Both the position numbers and the translations under genes were made by a program. A stretch of 64,000 nt of DNA from Streptomyces olivaceus. Its GTDB lineage: Bacteria; Actinomycetota; Actinomycetes; Streptomycetales; Streptomycetaceae. This document shows positions 55,977-64,000 of this stretch, piece after piece (the first letter of the stretch is position 1; each line of letters starts with the position of its first letter). The notes beneath the pieces were generated by a model. The model was not told where the DNA came from. It saw nothing but the letters and a program-made list of their open reading frames with translations, and did not search any database. The stretch covers positions 1-64,000 of the forward strand of contig NZ_JOFH01000024.1 in NCBI RefSeq assembly GCF_000721235.1. Direction: 5' to 3'.

Positions 55977-56930
55977 GTGAACGACGGCGACGGGACGCCC
56001 GCGGCAGCGGAGCGGGGGAGGCGGTTCGGTCTCCTGGGCACGGCCCTGGTGATCATCCCGACCTACAACGAGGCGGAGAACGTCAAGGCGATCGTCGCGC
56101 GGGTGCGCGAGGCGGTTCCCGAGGCACACGTGCTCGTGGCCGACGACAACAGCCCGGACGGCACCGGCAAGCTCGCCGACGAACTGGCGGCCGAGGACGA
56201 CCACGTGCAGGTCCTGCACCGCAAGGGCAAGGAGGGCCTGGGCGCCGCCTACCTCGCGGGTTTCCGCTGGGGACTGGAGCACGGCTACGGCGTACTGGTC
56301 GAAATGGACGCCGACGGCTCCCACCAGCCCGAGGAGCTGCCCCGCCTGCTGACCGCCCTCAAGGGCGCCGACCTGGTGCTGGGCTCCCGCTGGGTGCCCG
56401 GCGGCCGGGTGGTGAACTGGCCCAAGTCCCGCGAGATCATCTCCCGCGGCGGCAGCATGTACTCGCGGATCGCGCTCGACCTGCCGCTGCGCGACATCAC
56501 CGGCGGCTACCGCGCCTTCCGCAGCGAGACGTTGCAGGGGCTCGGCCTGCAGGACGTCGCCTCCCAGGGCTACTGCTTCCAGGTCGACCTCGCCCGCCGG
56601 GCGATCAAGGCCGGGTACCACGTCGTGGAGGTCCCGATCACGTTCGTCGAGCGCGAACTCGGCGACTCCAAGATGAGCCGCGACATCCTCGTGGAGGCCC
56701 TCTGGCGGGTCACCACGTGGGGCGTGGGGGAGCGGGTCGGCAAGGTCCTGGGCCGCGACCGGCAGCAGCCGGGCGGGCGCTCCGACGCGGCGGCCGCCGA
56801 GCGGGCAGAGCCGGTGGAACCGCCGGAACCGGTGAAGGCGCTGGACCCGGTGGAGTCGCCGGAACCGGTGGAGCCGGTGGGCGACAAGCTGGGCGACAAG
56901 TCGACAAAGGCGTCGGACGGCACCCCCTGA
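55977..56930 (+). CDS. ppm1: Polyprenol-phosphate mannosyltransferase (GT2)
   Basis: 317 residues. GT2 motifs are IIPTYNEAEN near 23, ADDNSPDGTG near 55, the metal-binding EMDADGSHQP near 106 and GYRAFRSETL near 175. The fold is dolichol-phosphate-mannose synthase; it moves mannose from GDP-mannose to polyprenyl phosphate for protein O-mannosylation. There is no C-terminal membrane domain; the tail (about 265-317) is rich in Pro, Glu and Val repeats (PVEPPEPVK). The start is GTG at 55977 (a second GTG is one codon upstream) after GAAGGGG; an upstream ATG at 55881 would add a Arg/His-rich stretch. The fxsA gene follows after 46 bp. Confidence 0.9.
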   Translation: MNDGDGTPAAAERGRRFGLLGTALVIIPTYNEAENVKAIVARVREAVPEAHVLVADDNSPDGTGKLADELAAEDDHVQVLHRKGKEGLGAAYLAGFRWGLEHGYGVLVEMDADGSHQPEELPRLLTALKGADLVLGSRWVPGGRVVNWPKSREIISRGGSMYSRIALDLPLRDITGGYRAFRSETLQGLGLQDVASQGYCFQVDLARRAIKAGYHVVEVPITFVERELGDSKMSRDILVEALWRVTTWGVGERVGKVLGRDRQQPGGRSDAAAAERAEPVEPPEPVKALDPVESPEPVEPVGDKLGDKSTKASDGTP

Positions 56931-56976
56931 CCGGCCCCTTATGCCCATCTGAGCCGCGGCCAGGCACACTGGGAGT

Positions 56977-57549
56977 ATGACGACTGGCGCCCAGACCCCC
57001 AGGACCCCTGCCCGGCCTCCGCGCTCCCGGCTGCGTACGTGCCTGCCGCTGGGCATCGCGGCGTGGCTCGTGCTGGAGATCTGGCTGCTGACCGTGGTCG
57101 CGGGCGCGTCCAGCGGCTTCATCGTCTTCCTGCTGCTGGTCGCGGGTGTGGTCCTCGGTTCCGTGGTCATCAAGGCCGCGGGCCGCCGCGCCTTCCGCAA
57201 CCTCACCGAGACGCTGAACCAGCAGCAGTCGGGCACACCGGCCGAGGCCCGCCCGGGCAGTGAGGGCAACGGCCTGATGATGCTGGGCGGGCTGCTCCTG
57301 ATCCTGCCGGGCCTGATCTCGGACGCGCTGGGCCTGGTCATGCTGCTGCCCCCGGTGCAGAAGGCCGTCAGCCGCTACGCGCAGCGGACGGTGGAGCGCA
57401 AGCTCCGCGACGCCGGTCCGGGCACCCTGGGTGACACCTTCCGGCAGGCCCGCATGCACCGCCCGGACGGCAAGGTCGTCCCGGGCGAGGTCGTCCGTGA
57501 GGACCCGGACGACACCCCGCAGGGCCCCCGTCCGCCCCTGTCCCGCTGA
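56977..57549 (+). CDS. fxsA: FxsA-family membrane protein
   Basis: 190 residues with the FxsA pattern: hydrophobic segments at about 22-42 (LGIAAWLVLEIWLLTVVAG), 45-65 and 100-125 (GGLLLILPGLISDALGLVMLLPP). The LPGLISD motif is typical. The C-terminus is charged and Pro-rich. E. coli FxsA lowers exclusion of phage T7 by F; its role in actinobacteria is unknown. ATG at 56977 gives the expected size. It lies 46 bp after ppm1 and is closed by the strong terminator at 57657-57703. Confidence 0.88.
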   Translation: MTTGAQTPRTPARPPRSRLRTCLPLGIAAWLVLEIWLLTVVAGASSGFIVFLLLVAGVVLGSVVIKAAGRRAFRNLTETLNQQQSGTPAEARPGSEGNGLMMLGGLLLILPGLISDALGLVMLLPPVQKAVSRYAQRTVERKLRDAGPGTLGDTFRQARMHRPDGKVVPGEVVREDPDDTPQGPRPPLSR

Positions 57550-57656
57550 CGTCCCGCTGAGCGCGGGGCTTTCCGCGCACGACGAGGCACGACGAGGCAC
57601 GGCGGGGTCCGGCGAGCCGCGGCGGAGAGCTGCCGGGCGGCAGCCGCCGGCCACGA

Positions 57657-57703
57657 CGAAAGCGGGCGCCGTACGTGGAAACCACGTACGGCGCCCGCTT
57701 TCG
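57657..57703. terminator. Very strong bidirectional terminator, 22-bp perfect stem
   Basis: The arms 57657-57678 and 57682-57703 are exactly complementary over 22 bp with a 3-base loop (AAA). Short A and T runs sit inside the stem near its base. It separates the convergent fxsA and rbpA genes. Confidence 0.92.
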
Positions 57704-57744
57704 CTTCTGTAAGTGCCGAAGGACCGGCTCAGCCCCCGCAGGGA

Positions 57745-58119
57745 CTACGCACTCTTACGGCTGTCCCGCGGATGCACCGCGATGTTCATAGCGCCGGAGC
57801 GCAGAACGGCCAGCCGCTCCTCAAGGACCTCTTCGAGCTCCTCGCGGGTGCGTCGCTCCATCAGCATGTCCCAGTGCGTACGCGCGGGCTTGGCCTTCTT
57901 CTCCTCAGGGCCGTCGCCGTCGACCAGGAGTGCCTGGGCCCCGCAGACCTTGCACTCCCACTCCGGCGGGATCTCCGCCTCTACCGAGAACGGCATCTCG
58001 AATCGATGCCCCTTCTCGCATGCGTACTCCACGGCCTGGCGCGGAGCCAGGTCGATGCCGCGGTCCGTCTCGTAGCTGGTCACCACGAGGCGCGTGCCGC
58101 GAAGAGCTCGCTCACTCAT
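57745..58119 (-). CDS. rbpA: RNA polymerase-binding protein RbpA
   Basis: 124 residues. The zinc-binding part has C34 and H38 (ACEKGHRF) and the WECKVCG pair, as in S. coelicolor RbpA. The C-terminal sigma-interacting region has RTHWDMLMERRTREELEEVL. RbpA binds the principal sigma factor and activates transcription; in S. coelicolor it is induced by disulfide stress through SigR. A SigR promoter is visible upstream at 58181-58207. The ATG at 58119 starts MSERALRGTRLV, the family N-terminus. Confidence 0.96.
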   Translation of the reverse strand: MSERALRGTRLVVTSYETDRGIDLAPRQAVEYACEKGHRFEMPFSVEAEIPPEWECKVCGAQALLVDGDGPEEKKAKPARTHWDMLMERRTREELEEVLEERLAVLRSGAMNIAVHPRDSRKSA

Positions 58120-58180
58120 GAATCGTGCCTCCCGGGCTTGTCGCCCACAGGACAGGTGTCGCTGTCGTCGTCATCCGGTC

Positions 58181-58207
58181 AACGTCCGGGCGGCGGTAAA
58201 GATTCCC
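58181..58207 (-). promoter_or_regulatory. SigR-type promoter of rbpA
   Basis: On the minus strand GGGAAT (58207-58202) is followed after exactly 18 bases by GTT (58183-58181). This is the SigR consensus GGGAAT-N18-GTT. It lies 62 bases before the rbpA ATG, and rbpA is an established SigR target in S. coelicolor. Confidence 0.88.
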
Positions 58208-58396
58208 GTTCCGACTCCCGATCCGGGCCCTGCGTCGCCGTCGCAGCCGCAGCCTTGCAACCAGTGCAGTACCCGCCGACGTCCGGTTTGTCACCTCTGC
58301 TGGCAGATGTGACATAGCGTTTCGGCGCCTTTGACGCGCAGTAACGGTACGCCTGGCAGGCCAAACGCGTACACTACAGCCCTTTCGCGCCGAGCG

Positions 58397-59752
58397 CTAA
58401 ATCCTTTCGGGTACCGGGTTGCCCGCGTCGCCGATCGCCCGCGCCACCGGCACCCGCGCCAGCAGCACGAAACCGATCACGAAGAAGGCCACCAGCGAGA
58501 TGATGGCGTCCCGGTAGCTCCCCGTCAGCTGGTACGTGAGCCCGAACAGCAGCGGTCCCAGCCAGCTCATCCCGCGGTCGCTCAACTCGTACGCCGAGAA
58601 GTACTCGGCCTCCTTGCCCGGCGGGACCAGATGCGAGAACAGCGACCGCGACAGCGCCTGGCTGCCGCCGAGGACGAGCCCGATCCCGGCCGCCAGGGCG
58701 AAGAACCACACCGGCGCTCCGGCCGGCAGGAAGTACCCGGCCGCGAGCGTGACCGTCCAGGCGACCAGCGACCCCAGGATCGTGCGCTTCGCCCCGTACG
58801 TCCGGGCGAGCCGCCCCAGTGCCAGCGCGCCCGCCACCGCCAGGATCTGCACCAGCAGCACCGCCACGATGAGCGTGGACTGTCCGAGGCCCAGCTCTTC
58901 GGAGCCGTAGACCGAGGCCTGGGAGATCACCGTCTGGATGCCGTCGTTGTAGACGAGGTACGCCAGCAGGAAGGACAGGGTCAGCGGGCGCCGGCGCATG
59001 TCCCGCACGGTCGCCGCGAGCTGCCGGAACCCGGGCAGAGACGCCTCCCGCGCGGGAGCGCGCCGGTCGCGCAGCCGCCGGAGCGGGATCAGCGCGAAGG
59101 CGCCCCACCACAGTCCCGCCGACGCCAGGCAGATGCGGACCGCCGCGCTCTCGCTCAGCCCGAAGGACTCGTGGCCGGTGTAGAGGACCAGGTTGACGAC
59201 GAGGACCAGTGAACCGGCCGCGTAGCCGAAGGCCCACCCGCGGGAGGAGACCGCGTCGCGCTCCTCGGGCGGGGCGATCTGGGGCAGGAAGGAGTTGTAG
59301 AGCATCATCGCCACCGACTGCGCGGCGTTCGCGACGATCAGGAGCAGACCGCCCAGCAGGTAGCGGTCGCCGTCGAGGAAGAACATGCCGGTGGTGGCCG
59401 CCGCGCCCGTGTACGCGGCGGCGGCCAGCAGCGGCTTCTTGCGCCCCGAGCGGTCGGCGGCGGCCCCCACCAGCGGCATGACCAGCACCGCCACGATCAC
59501 CGACAGGGAGACCGAGTACGCGAAGAACGACCCGGCCCGCACGGGTATGCCCAACGGGTGGACGTACCCGTCGGCGTCCGCCGCGGACTCGGCCACCGAC
59601 GTCAGGTAGGGGCCCAGGAACACGGTGAGCACGCTCGTCGAGTAGACCGAGCACGCCCAGTCGTAGAAATACCAGCCGCGCTGCTCGCGCCGCCGTTCAG
59701 CCGCTTCGTCGGCGCCGCCCGCCGCGTCGCTGTGCAGGGTGTCGGTGCCCAC
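58397..59752 (-). CDS. MFS transporter, UMF1 (Atg22-like) family
   Basis: 451 residues with about 12 membrane segments. UMF1 motifs are RGWYFYDWACSVYSTSV near 25, GYVHPLGIPVRAGSF near 60 and GGSQALSRSLFSHLVPP near 370. The GTG at 59752 is chosen to give a short polar N-terminus; the frame upstream is the shadow of the GDPD gene. It lies 53 bp after the GDPD gene on the same strand and probably ends the yczE-GDPD-UMF1 operon. The substrate is unknown. Its relative at 27230 sits in the polyketide cluster. Confidence 0.88.
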   Translation of the reverse strand: MGTDTLHSDAAGGADEAAERRREQRGWYFYDWACSVYSTSVLTVFLGPYLTSVAESAADADGYVHPLGIPVRAGSFFAYSVSLSVIVAVLVMPLVGAAADRSGRKKPLLAAAAYTGAAATTGMFFLDGDRYLLGGLLLIVANAAQSVAMMLYNSFLPQIAPPEERDAVSSRGWAFGYAAGSLVLVVNLVLYTGHESFGLSESAAVRICLASAGLWWGAFALIPLRRLRDRRAPAREASLPGFRQLAATVRDMRRRPLTLSFLLAYLVYNDGIQTVISQASVYGSEELGLGQSTLIVAVLLVQILAVAGALALGRLARTYGAKRTILGSLVAWTVTLAAGYFLPAGAPVWFFALAAGIGLVLGGSQALSRSLFSHLVPPGKEAEYFSAYELSDRGMSWLGPLLFGLTYQLTGSYRDAIISLVAFFVIGFVLLARVPVARAIGDAGNPVPERI

Positions 59753-59805
59753 CCGTGCCCTCGCTTCCCCGTGAACGCGCGCCGCCCCCGGAACGCGGCC
59801 GGGGC

Positions 59806-60573
59806 TCAGACCCAGACGCCGCGGTCCTCCATGACCTTGCGCAGTACGTCGATGTGATCGGTCATGATGCCATCCACGCCGAGGTCCAGGAGCCGGTGCA
59901 TGCGGCCCGGGTCGTTCACCGTCCAGACGTGCACCTGCAGACCGCGCGCGTGGGCGGTCTGCAGGAAGCGGCGGTCCACCACCGGGACGCCGGACTGCGC
60001 CTCGGGCACCTGTGCGGCCACCGCCGAGCGGCGCGCCGCGGCCGGGAGCCCCCAGGAGCGCAGCCGCAGACCCAGGACGCCCCGGATGCCGTACGAGGTC
60101 GCCAGGCGCGCCCCCGCCAGCCGCTGGGCGCGGACCACCCGGGCCTCGGAGAACGAGCCGACGCAGACCCGGTCCCACGCGTTCGTCCGCCCGATCAGCT
60201 CCAGCAGGGGACGCAGCGCCGCCTCCGCCTTCACGTCGATGTTCCAGCGCACCCCGGGCAGCGCCTCCAGAAGTTCCTCGAAGAGCGGCACCGGCTCCTC
60301 GCCCGCCACGCGCGCGTGGCGCACCTCTTCCCACCGCAGGTCGGCGATCCGCCCGCCCCCGTCCGTCACCCGGTCCAGGGTCGCGTCGTGGAAGGCGACG
60401 AGCTTGCCGTCGCGCGTGGCGTGGACGTCGGTCTCGATGTACCGGTAGCCCGTCTCGACCGCGCGCCGGAACTGCCGCAGCGTGTTCTCCAGGCCGTCCG
60501 CCGCGCCGCCCCGGTGGGCGAAGGCGAGCGGGCCGGGATGGTCCAGGTAGGGGTGGCGTATCGGCGTGGTCAC
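59806..60573 (-). CDS. Glycerophosphodiester phosphodiesterase
   Basis: 255 residues of the GDPD TIM barrel. FAHRGGAADGLENTL near 17-31 has the catalytic His and metal Glu, YIETDVHATRDGKLVAFHD near 43-61 has the metal acids and second His, and VDGIMTD is near the C-terminus. There is no signal peptide, so it is cytoplasmic. It releases glycerol 3-phosphate from glycerophosphodiesters. ATG at 60573 overlaps the stop of the YczE-like gene by 4 bp, and the UMF1 gene follows after 53 bp. Confidence 0.92.
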   Translation of the reverse strand: MTTPIRHPYLDHPGPLAFAHRGGAADGLENTLRQFRRAVETGYRYIETDVHATRDGKLVAFHDATLDRVTDGGGRIADLRWEEVRHARVAGEEPVPLFEELLEALPGVRWNIDVKAEAALRPLLELIGRTNAWDRVCVGSFSEARVVRAQRLAGARLATSYGIRGVLGLRLRSWGLPAAARRSAVAAQVPEAQSGVPVVDRRFLQTAHARGLQVHVWTVNDPGRMHRLLDLGVDGIMTDHIDVLRKVMEDRGVWV

Positions 60574-61244
60574 CGACGCAGTATCGCGCGCCGCGGTGTA
60601 CCGGCTGCAACGACCGTGCCGCCGGACGGTGCCGCGGGAACGGCGAACACGCTCAGGAACACCTGGGTGAGCGGACCGATCGCGACGGCGTAGAGCAGGG
60701 TTCCGGCACCGACCGTGCCGCCGAGGGCGAAGCCCGTGACCACGACGGTGATCTCCACGGCCGTGCGGACCAGGCGCACCGAGAGCCCGGTGCGCCGGTT
60801 CAGCCCGGTCATCAGACCGTCACGCGGACCCGGACCGAACCGCGCGGCGATGTACAGCCCGGTCGCGGCACCGTTGAGCACGATGCCGGCCACCATCATG
60901 GCGATCCGCGGCGTCCAGCCGTGGGCGTCGGGCACGATGCCCAGCGAGGCGTCCATGGCGGCACCGATCACGAGCACGTTGGAGACCGTGCCGAGCCCCG
61001 GCCGCTGGCGCAGCGGTATCCACAGCAGCAGGACCGCGGCCCCCGTGACCGTCAGCACCACACCCATCGACAGACCCGTGTGCTCCGCGATGCCCTGGTG
61101 CAGCACGTTCCACGGCTCCAGACCGAGCCCGGACCTGACGAGCAGGGCGGAACTGGCTCCGTACAGCACAAGACCGCCGTAGAGCTGGATCAGACGCCGC
61201 GCGAGCTGCCTGGGCTGCCGTGATCGGCTGGACCGCCTGGACAA
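60570..61244 (-). CDS. YczE-like integral membrane protein
   Basis: 224 residues with five hydrophobic segments. The family block GLVLYGASSALLVRSGLGLEP and GPGPRDGLMTGLNRRTG match YczE-type proteins. The start is probably TTG at 61244 (LSRRSSRSRQP), because no ATG or GTG lies in the right place; the longer frame upstream runs through the divergent MocR gene. YczE-like proteins are often paired with a divergent MocR regulator, as here (61346), and the 101-bp gap holds a GGCCAA repeat. The end overlaps the GDPD start. Confidence 0.78.
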   Translation of the reverse strand: MSRRSSRSRQPRQLARRLIQLYGGLVLYGASSALLVRSGLGLEPWNVLHQGIAEHTGLSMGVVLTVTGAAVLLLWIPLRQRPGLGTVSNVLVIGAAMDASLGIVPDAHGWTPRIAMMVAGIVLNGAATGLYIAARFGPGPRDGLMTGLNRRTGLSVRLVRTAVEITVVVTGFALGGTVGAGTLLYAVAIGPLTQVFLSVFAVPAAPSGGTVVAAGTPRRAILRR

Positions 61245-61305
61245 GATGTGCCCCCTGTGTGGTGGTAGTGGCCTGCTGCATGACACCCTGTGGCTTGACG
61301 GAGAA

Positions 61306-61321
61306 GGCCAACCAGGGCCAA
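61306..61321. promoter_or_regulatory. GGCCAA direct repeat, candidate MocR operator
   Basis: GGCCAA occurs at 61306-61311 and 61316-61321, ten bases (one helical turn) apart, just after a TTGACG box (61295-61300) in the gap between the divergent YczE-like and MocR genes. MocR-type regulators commonly bind direct repeats. Confidence 0.4.
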
Positions 61322-61345
61322 TTCGGAGAGGGTGGACTGATTTCC

Positions 61346-62845
61346 ATGGCGCAGTGGACCTCCGCGGTCGGGGCGGGCCAACTGGCCCGGCTGCTCGGCT
61401 CGCAGCAGGACCGTCCGGCCGGGCCCGGCACCCGTCGCCCACCCGCCTATCGTGCGCTCGCCGACGGCATCCGGCTCCTGGTGCTGGAGGGCCGCGTCCC
61501 GGTCGCCGCCCGGCTGCCCGCCGAACGGGAACTGGCCCTCGCCCTGACCGTCAGCCGCACCACCGTCGCCGCCGCCTACGAGGCGCTGCGGGCCGAGGGT
61601 TTCCTGGAGTCGCGGCGGGGCGCGGGCAGCTGGACCGCCGTGCCGGCCGGGAACCCCCTGCCGGCACGCGGCCTGGAACCGCTGCCGCCGGAAGCGCTGG
61701 GCTCGGTGATCGACCTGGGCTGCGCCGCCCTGCCCGCCCCCGAGCCCTGGCTCACCCGGGCCGTGCAGGGCGCGCTGGAGGAACTGCCGCCCTACGCGCA
61801 CACGCACGGCGACTACCCGGCCGGGCTGCCCGCGCTGCGCACGATGATCGCCGAGCGGTACACCGCGCGCGGGATCCCGACGATGCCCGAGCAGATCATG
61901 GTGACCACGGGCGCGATGGGTGCCATCGACGCCATCTGCCACCTCTTCGGCGGACGCGGCGAACGCATCGCGGTGGAGTCGCCCTCGTACGCCAACATCC
62001 TCCAGCTGATGCGCGAGGCCGGGGCCCGGCTGGTCCCCGTCGCGATGGCCGAGGGACTCGCCGGGTGGGACGTGGACCGCTGGCGCCAGGTGCTGCGCGA
62101 GGCCGCTCCCCGGATCGCCTACGTGGTCGCCGACTTCCACAACCCCACCGGCGCGCTCGCCGACGACGACCAGCGCCGCCGGCTGGTGGACGCGGCCCGG
62201 GCGGCGGGGACGGTGCTCGTCGCCGACGAGACGATGAGCGAGCTGCGGCTGGACGACGACGTGGAGAGGCCGCGCCCCGTCTGCGCCTTCGACCCGGCCG
62301 GGTCCACGGTCGTCACCGTCGGTTCCGCGAGCAAGGCCTTCTGGGCCGGGATGCGCATCGGCTGGGTCCGCGCCGCCCCCGACGTCGTCCGCAGCCTGGT
62401 CGCCGCGCGCGCCTACGCCGACATGGGCACGCCGGTGCTGGAGCAGCTCGCCGTGAACTGGCTGTTCAGTACCGGCGGCTGGGAGCAGGCTGTGACGGTG
62501 CGCCGCGCGCAGGCCCGGCAGAACCGCGACGAACTGGTGGCGGCGGTACGGCGGGAGCTGCCCGACTGGGAGTTCGAGGTGCCCCGCGGCGGGCTGACCT
62601 TGTGGGTGCGGACCGGCGGCCTCTCGGGCTCCCGGCTCGCCGAGGCGGGGGAGCGGGTCGGCGTGCGGGTCCCGTCCGGGCCGCGCTTCGGCGTCGACGG
62701 TGCCTTCGAGGGGTATGTCCGGCTGCCGTTCACGGTCGGCGGTGCGGTGGCCGAGGAGGCGGCGGCACGTCTGGCCGCGGCGGCCCGGCTGGTGGAGAAG
62801 GGCGGCGTCGGGGGCGGCGAGGCGCCGGGGACGTTCGTGGCGTAG
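61346..62845 (+). CDS. MocR/PdxR-like GntR-family regulator with aminotransferase domain
   Basis: 499 residues. The N-terminal GntR winged helix is at about 30-100 (YRALADGIRLLVLEGRVPVAARLPAERELALALTVSRTTVAAAYEAL), joined by a linker to a fold-type I aminotransferase-like domain (about 130-480). The PLP lysine is in VGSASKAFWAGMRIGW near 333, with ADFHNPTG near 262. Such proteins sense PLP or a PLP adduct. ATG at 61346 is chosen; the frame upstream covers the shared promoter. It probably controls the divergent YczE-like operon and itself. Confidence 0.9.
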   Translation: MAQWTSAVGAGQLARLLGSQQDRPAGPGTRRPPAYRALADGIRLLVLEGRVPVAARLPAERELALALTVSRTTVAAAYEALRAEGFLESRRGAGSWTAVPAGNPLPARGLEPLPPEALGSVIDLGCAALPAPEPWLTRAVQGALEELPPYAHTHGDYPAGLPALRTMIAERYTARGIPTMPEQIMVTTGAMGAIDAICHLFGGRGERIAVESPSYANILQLMREAGARLVPVAMAEGLAGWDVDRWRQVLREAAPRIAYVVADFHNPTGALADDDQRRRLVDAARAAGTVLVADETMSELRLDDDVERPRPVCAFDPAGSTVVTVGSASKAFWAGMRIGWVRAAPDVVRSLVAARAYADMGTPVLEQLAVNWLFSTGGWEQAVTVRRAQARQNRDELVAAVRRELPDWEFEVPRGGLTLWVRTGGLSGSRLAEAGERVGVRVPSGPRFGVDGAFEGYVRLPFTVGGAVAEEAAARLAAAARLVEKGGVGGGEAPGTFVA

Positions 62846-63003
62846 GCCCGCCGGGTCGCCGCCTCCGCGGAATGAGTCGGCGGACGGGCCCCGACCGGAG
62901 GGGCTGCGAAGGCCCGGCGGCCGGGCCCGACCGCGGGCGGTGCGGGAACGCGGCGCGGTGCCGGGGCGAAGCGGTGGGTCGTGCCGCCGCCCCGGCCACG
63001 GCG

Positions 63004-64000
63004 TCAGGAGGTCTCCGCCGCGACCGCCTCAGCGGGGACGGTCTCCCTTGCGGGAGCGGTGTCTGCCGTAATCGTCTCCCGCGTGGAGGACGTGTCCGCC
63101 GGAATGGTCTCCCGCGCGGGAGGGGTGTCTGAGGGGACGGTCTCCTCGGCGGGAGCAGTGGCCCCGCCGACCGGGTCGGCATCCGCACGCCCCGCCGCTT
63201 CCCCCGTGGCCGGAGAGGTTCCGGCGTCCTCCGCGGCCCCCTCACGCCTGCCGGCCGCCGCTGCCCGGGCGGTCTGCTTCTCCTTCTCCATGGTCACCGG
63301 ACTCGAGGCCACCGAATCAGCTGTCGCCGGACTCGTGGTCACCGACTCCGTGGTCATCGGTTCCGTCGATCCCGGTGTCATCGGTCCCGGTCCCGGTCCC
63401 GTCCGCCCCCGCTCCATCGACCCCGCTTCCCTCTGCACCGAATCCATCGCCGTCGGTCCCGTGGGGACCGGCTCCTTCTCCATGGACAGCGGCTCCGGCC
63501 CCTCCTTCGCCGCCGCTTCCGGAGGGACCGGGGCCTGCTCCCCGTCCGCAGGCGTGGTGCGCGGCGGGAGCAGGTCGAGCACCGCCTGCCGGTGGGTGTC
63601 GCTGGTCGCGTCGTCGTAGGGGTCCGGAGTGGCCGGGACCTGGAGGCGGTGCACCGGTCCGCGGCCCAGGCGGGCGTAGCCGCGGCCGGGCGGCACCTGG
63701 TCGACGGGCGTGGTGTGCGGGGGAGCGCCCAGCACCGTGGTCAGCTCGTCCACCGTGGCCGGGCCGAGGACGACACGCGCGCGCGTGTGCTGCCGTACGG
63801 CGTCGGTGAGGCCCTCCAGGGCGTCCAGTTGGTCGGCGACGACCACGGTCACGTTCGCGGCCCGCCCGTGCCGCAGCGGGACCTGGAGCAGGGTCTGCGG
63901 GTCCCTGCGGCCGTCCGTGCCCGCCAGGTGCGTGAAAGCGGTCGGACGGTCCAGGAAGACCCACAGCGGGCGCCGGGTGTCGTCCGGCGCCGCCAGACCC
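63004..64000 (-). CDS. C-terminal part of an FtsK/SpoIIIE-like protein, gene continues beyond right edge
   Basis: The frame is open from the right edge to a TGA at 63004-63006, so 332 residues of the C-terminus are seen. The first 50 residues (RRPLWVFLDRP, then VTVVVADQLDALEGL) and the PGRGYARLGRGPVHRLQVPATPDPYDDATS block resemble the last part of FtsK-like DNA translocase or EssC-like ATPase modules. No Walker motif is in view, so the ATPase part must lie outside. The last 190 residues are low-complexity, Pro/Thr/Glu-rich and include four 11-residue repeats. The assignment agrees with my memory of the S. coelicolor order, in which an FtsK/SpoIIIE-family gene lies here. Confidence 0.6.
   Translation of the reverse strand, partial: GLAAPDDTRRPLWVFLDRPTAFTHLAGTDGRRDPQTLLQVPLRHGRAANVTVVVADQLDALEGLTDAVRQHTRARVVLGPATVDELTTVLGAPPHTTPVDQVPPGRGYARLGRGPVHRLQVPATPDPYDDATSDTHRQAVLDLLPPRTTPADGEQAPVPPEAAAKEGPEPLSMEKEPVPTGPTAMDSVQREAGSMERGRTGPGPGPMTPGSTEPMTTESVTTSPATADSVASSPVTMEKEKQTARAAAAGRREGAAEDAGTSPATGEAAGRADADPVGGATAPAEETVPSDTPPARETIPADTSSTRETITADTAPARETVPAEAVAAETS
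63022..63153 (-). repeat. Four tandem 33-bp repeats in the FtsK-like tail
   Basis: Four consecutive units of 33 bases encode 11-residue repeats with the pattern PARET(I/V)PADT: PAEETVPSDTP, PARETIPADTS, STRETITADTA, PARETVPAEAV. They keep the reading frame and end 5 codons before the stop. Confidence 0.8.

Overview
The window is high-GC actinobacterial DNA, almost certainly Streptomyces. Codons are strongly GC-biased at the third position, and gene starts are often coupled by ATGA or GTGA overlaps. From about 30 kb onward the genes and their order (ROK regulator, ECF41 sigma trio, FMN-riboswitch rib operon, hisEG, CNNM pair, chiD-type chitinase, ppm1, fxsA, rbpA, MocR/YczE pair) match, as far as I recall, the S. 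coelicolor SCO1447-SCO1416 neighbourhood read in reverse. The assignment rests on reading the sequence; no database search was possible.

Region 1 (1-29864) is the right-hand part of a modular type I polyketide cluster, and its left end lies outside the window. Three collinear PKS genes overlap by 4 bp each. The first ends one fully reducing module with a methylmalonyl-type AT, then carries a KS-AT-KR-ACP module whose AT has lost its catalytic serine. The second has two KS-AT-KR-ACP modules with unusual GYSVGE-type ATs. The third is a KS-KR-ACP module from which the AT is missing. No thioesterase domain is fused to the last module. The following genes encode a 3-hydroxyacyl-CoA dehydrogenase, a free acyl carrier protein, an acyl-CoA dehydrogenase and an FkbH-like HAD protein. 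This is the set that makes hydroxymalonyl-ACP (or methoxymalonyl-ACP if a methyltransferase exists elsewhere). A type II thioesterase, a UMF1-family exporter and an ATP-grasp ligase complete the run. A 20-codon leader peptide and a hairpin sit directly before the exporter start. The inferred product contains a hydroxylated polyketide stretch, possibly with vicinal diols, and may be amidated or ligated by the ATP-grasp enzyme.

Region 2 (29865-30112) holds a 178-bp MITE-like inverted-repeat element, probably near the cluster boundary.

Region 3 (30113-64000) is chromosomal backbone. It contains an MFS/ROK divergent pair with a palindromic operator; an ECF41 sigma factor with a NmrA-like reductase and a DoxX-like membrane protein; the rib operon (ribE-ribM-ribBA-ribH) behind an FMN riboswitch, continuing into hisE-hisG; two CNNM/CorC-type membrane proteins; an EccA-like AAA ATPase; a nucleoside-kinase-like protein; a C39-like secreted peptidase; a tiny membrane protein; a TetR regulator; a GH18 chitinase with DasR-like boxes; an acyl-CoA dehydrogenase; an Lrp regulator; an amidohydrolase; ppm1; fxsA; rbpA with a textbook SigR promoter; a second UMF1 transporter in an operon with a GDPD phosphodiesterase and a YczE-like protein; a MocR regulator; and the C-terminal end of an FtsK-like gene that runs off the right edge.

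No tRNA, rRNA, CRISPR array, integrase or intact insertion sequence was recognised.
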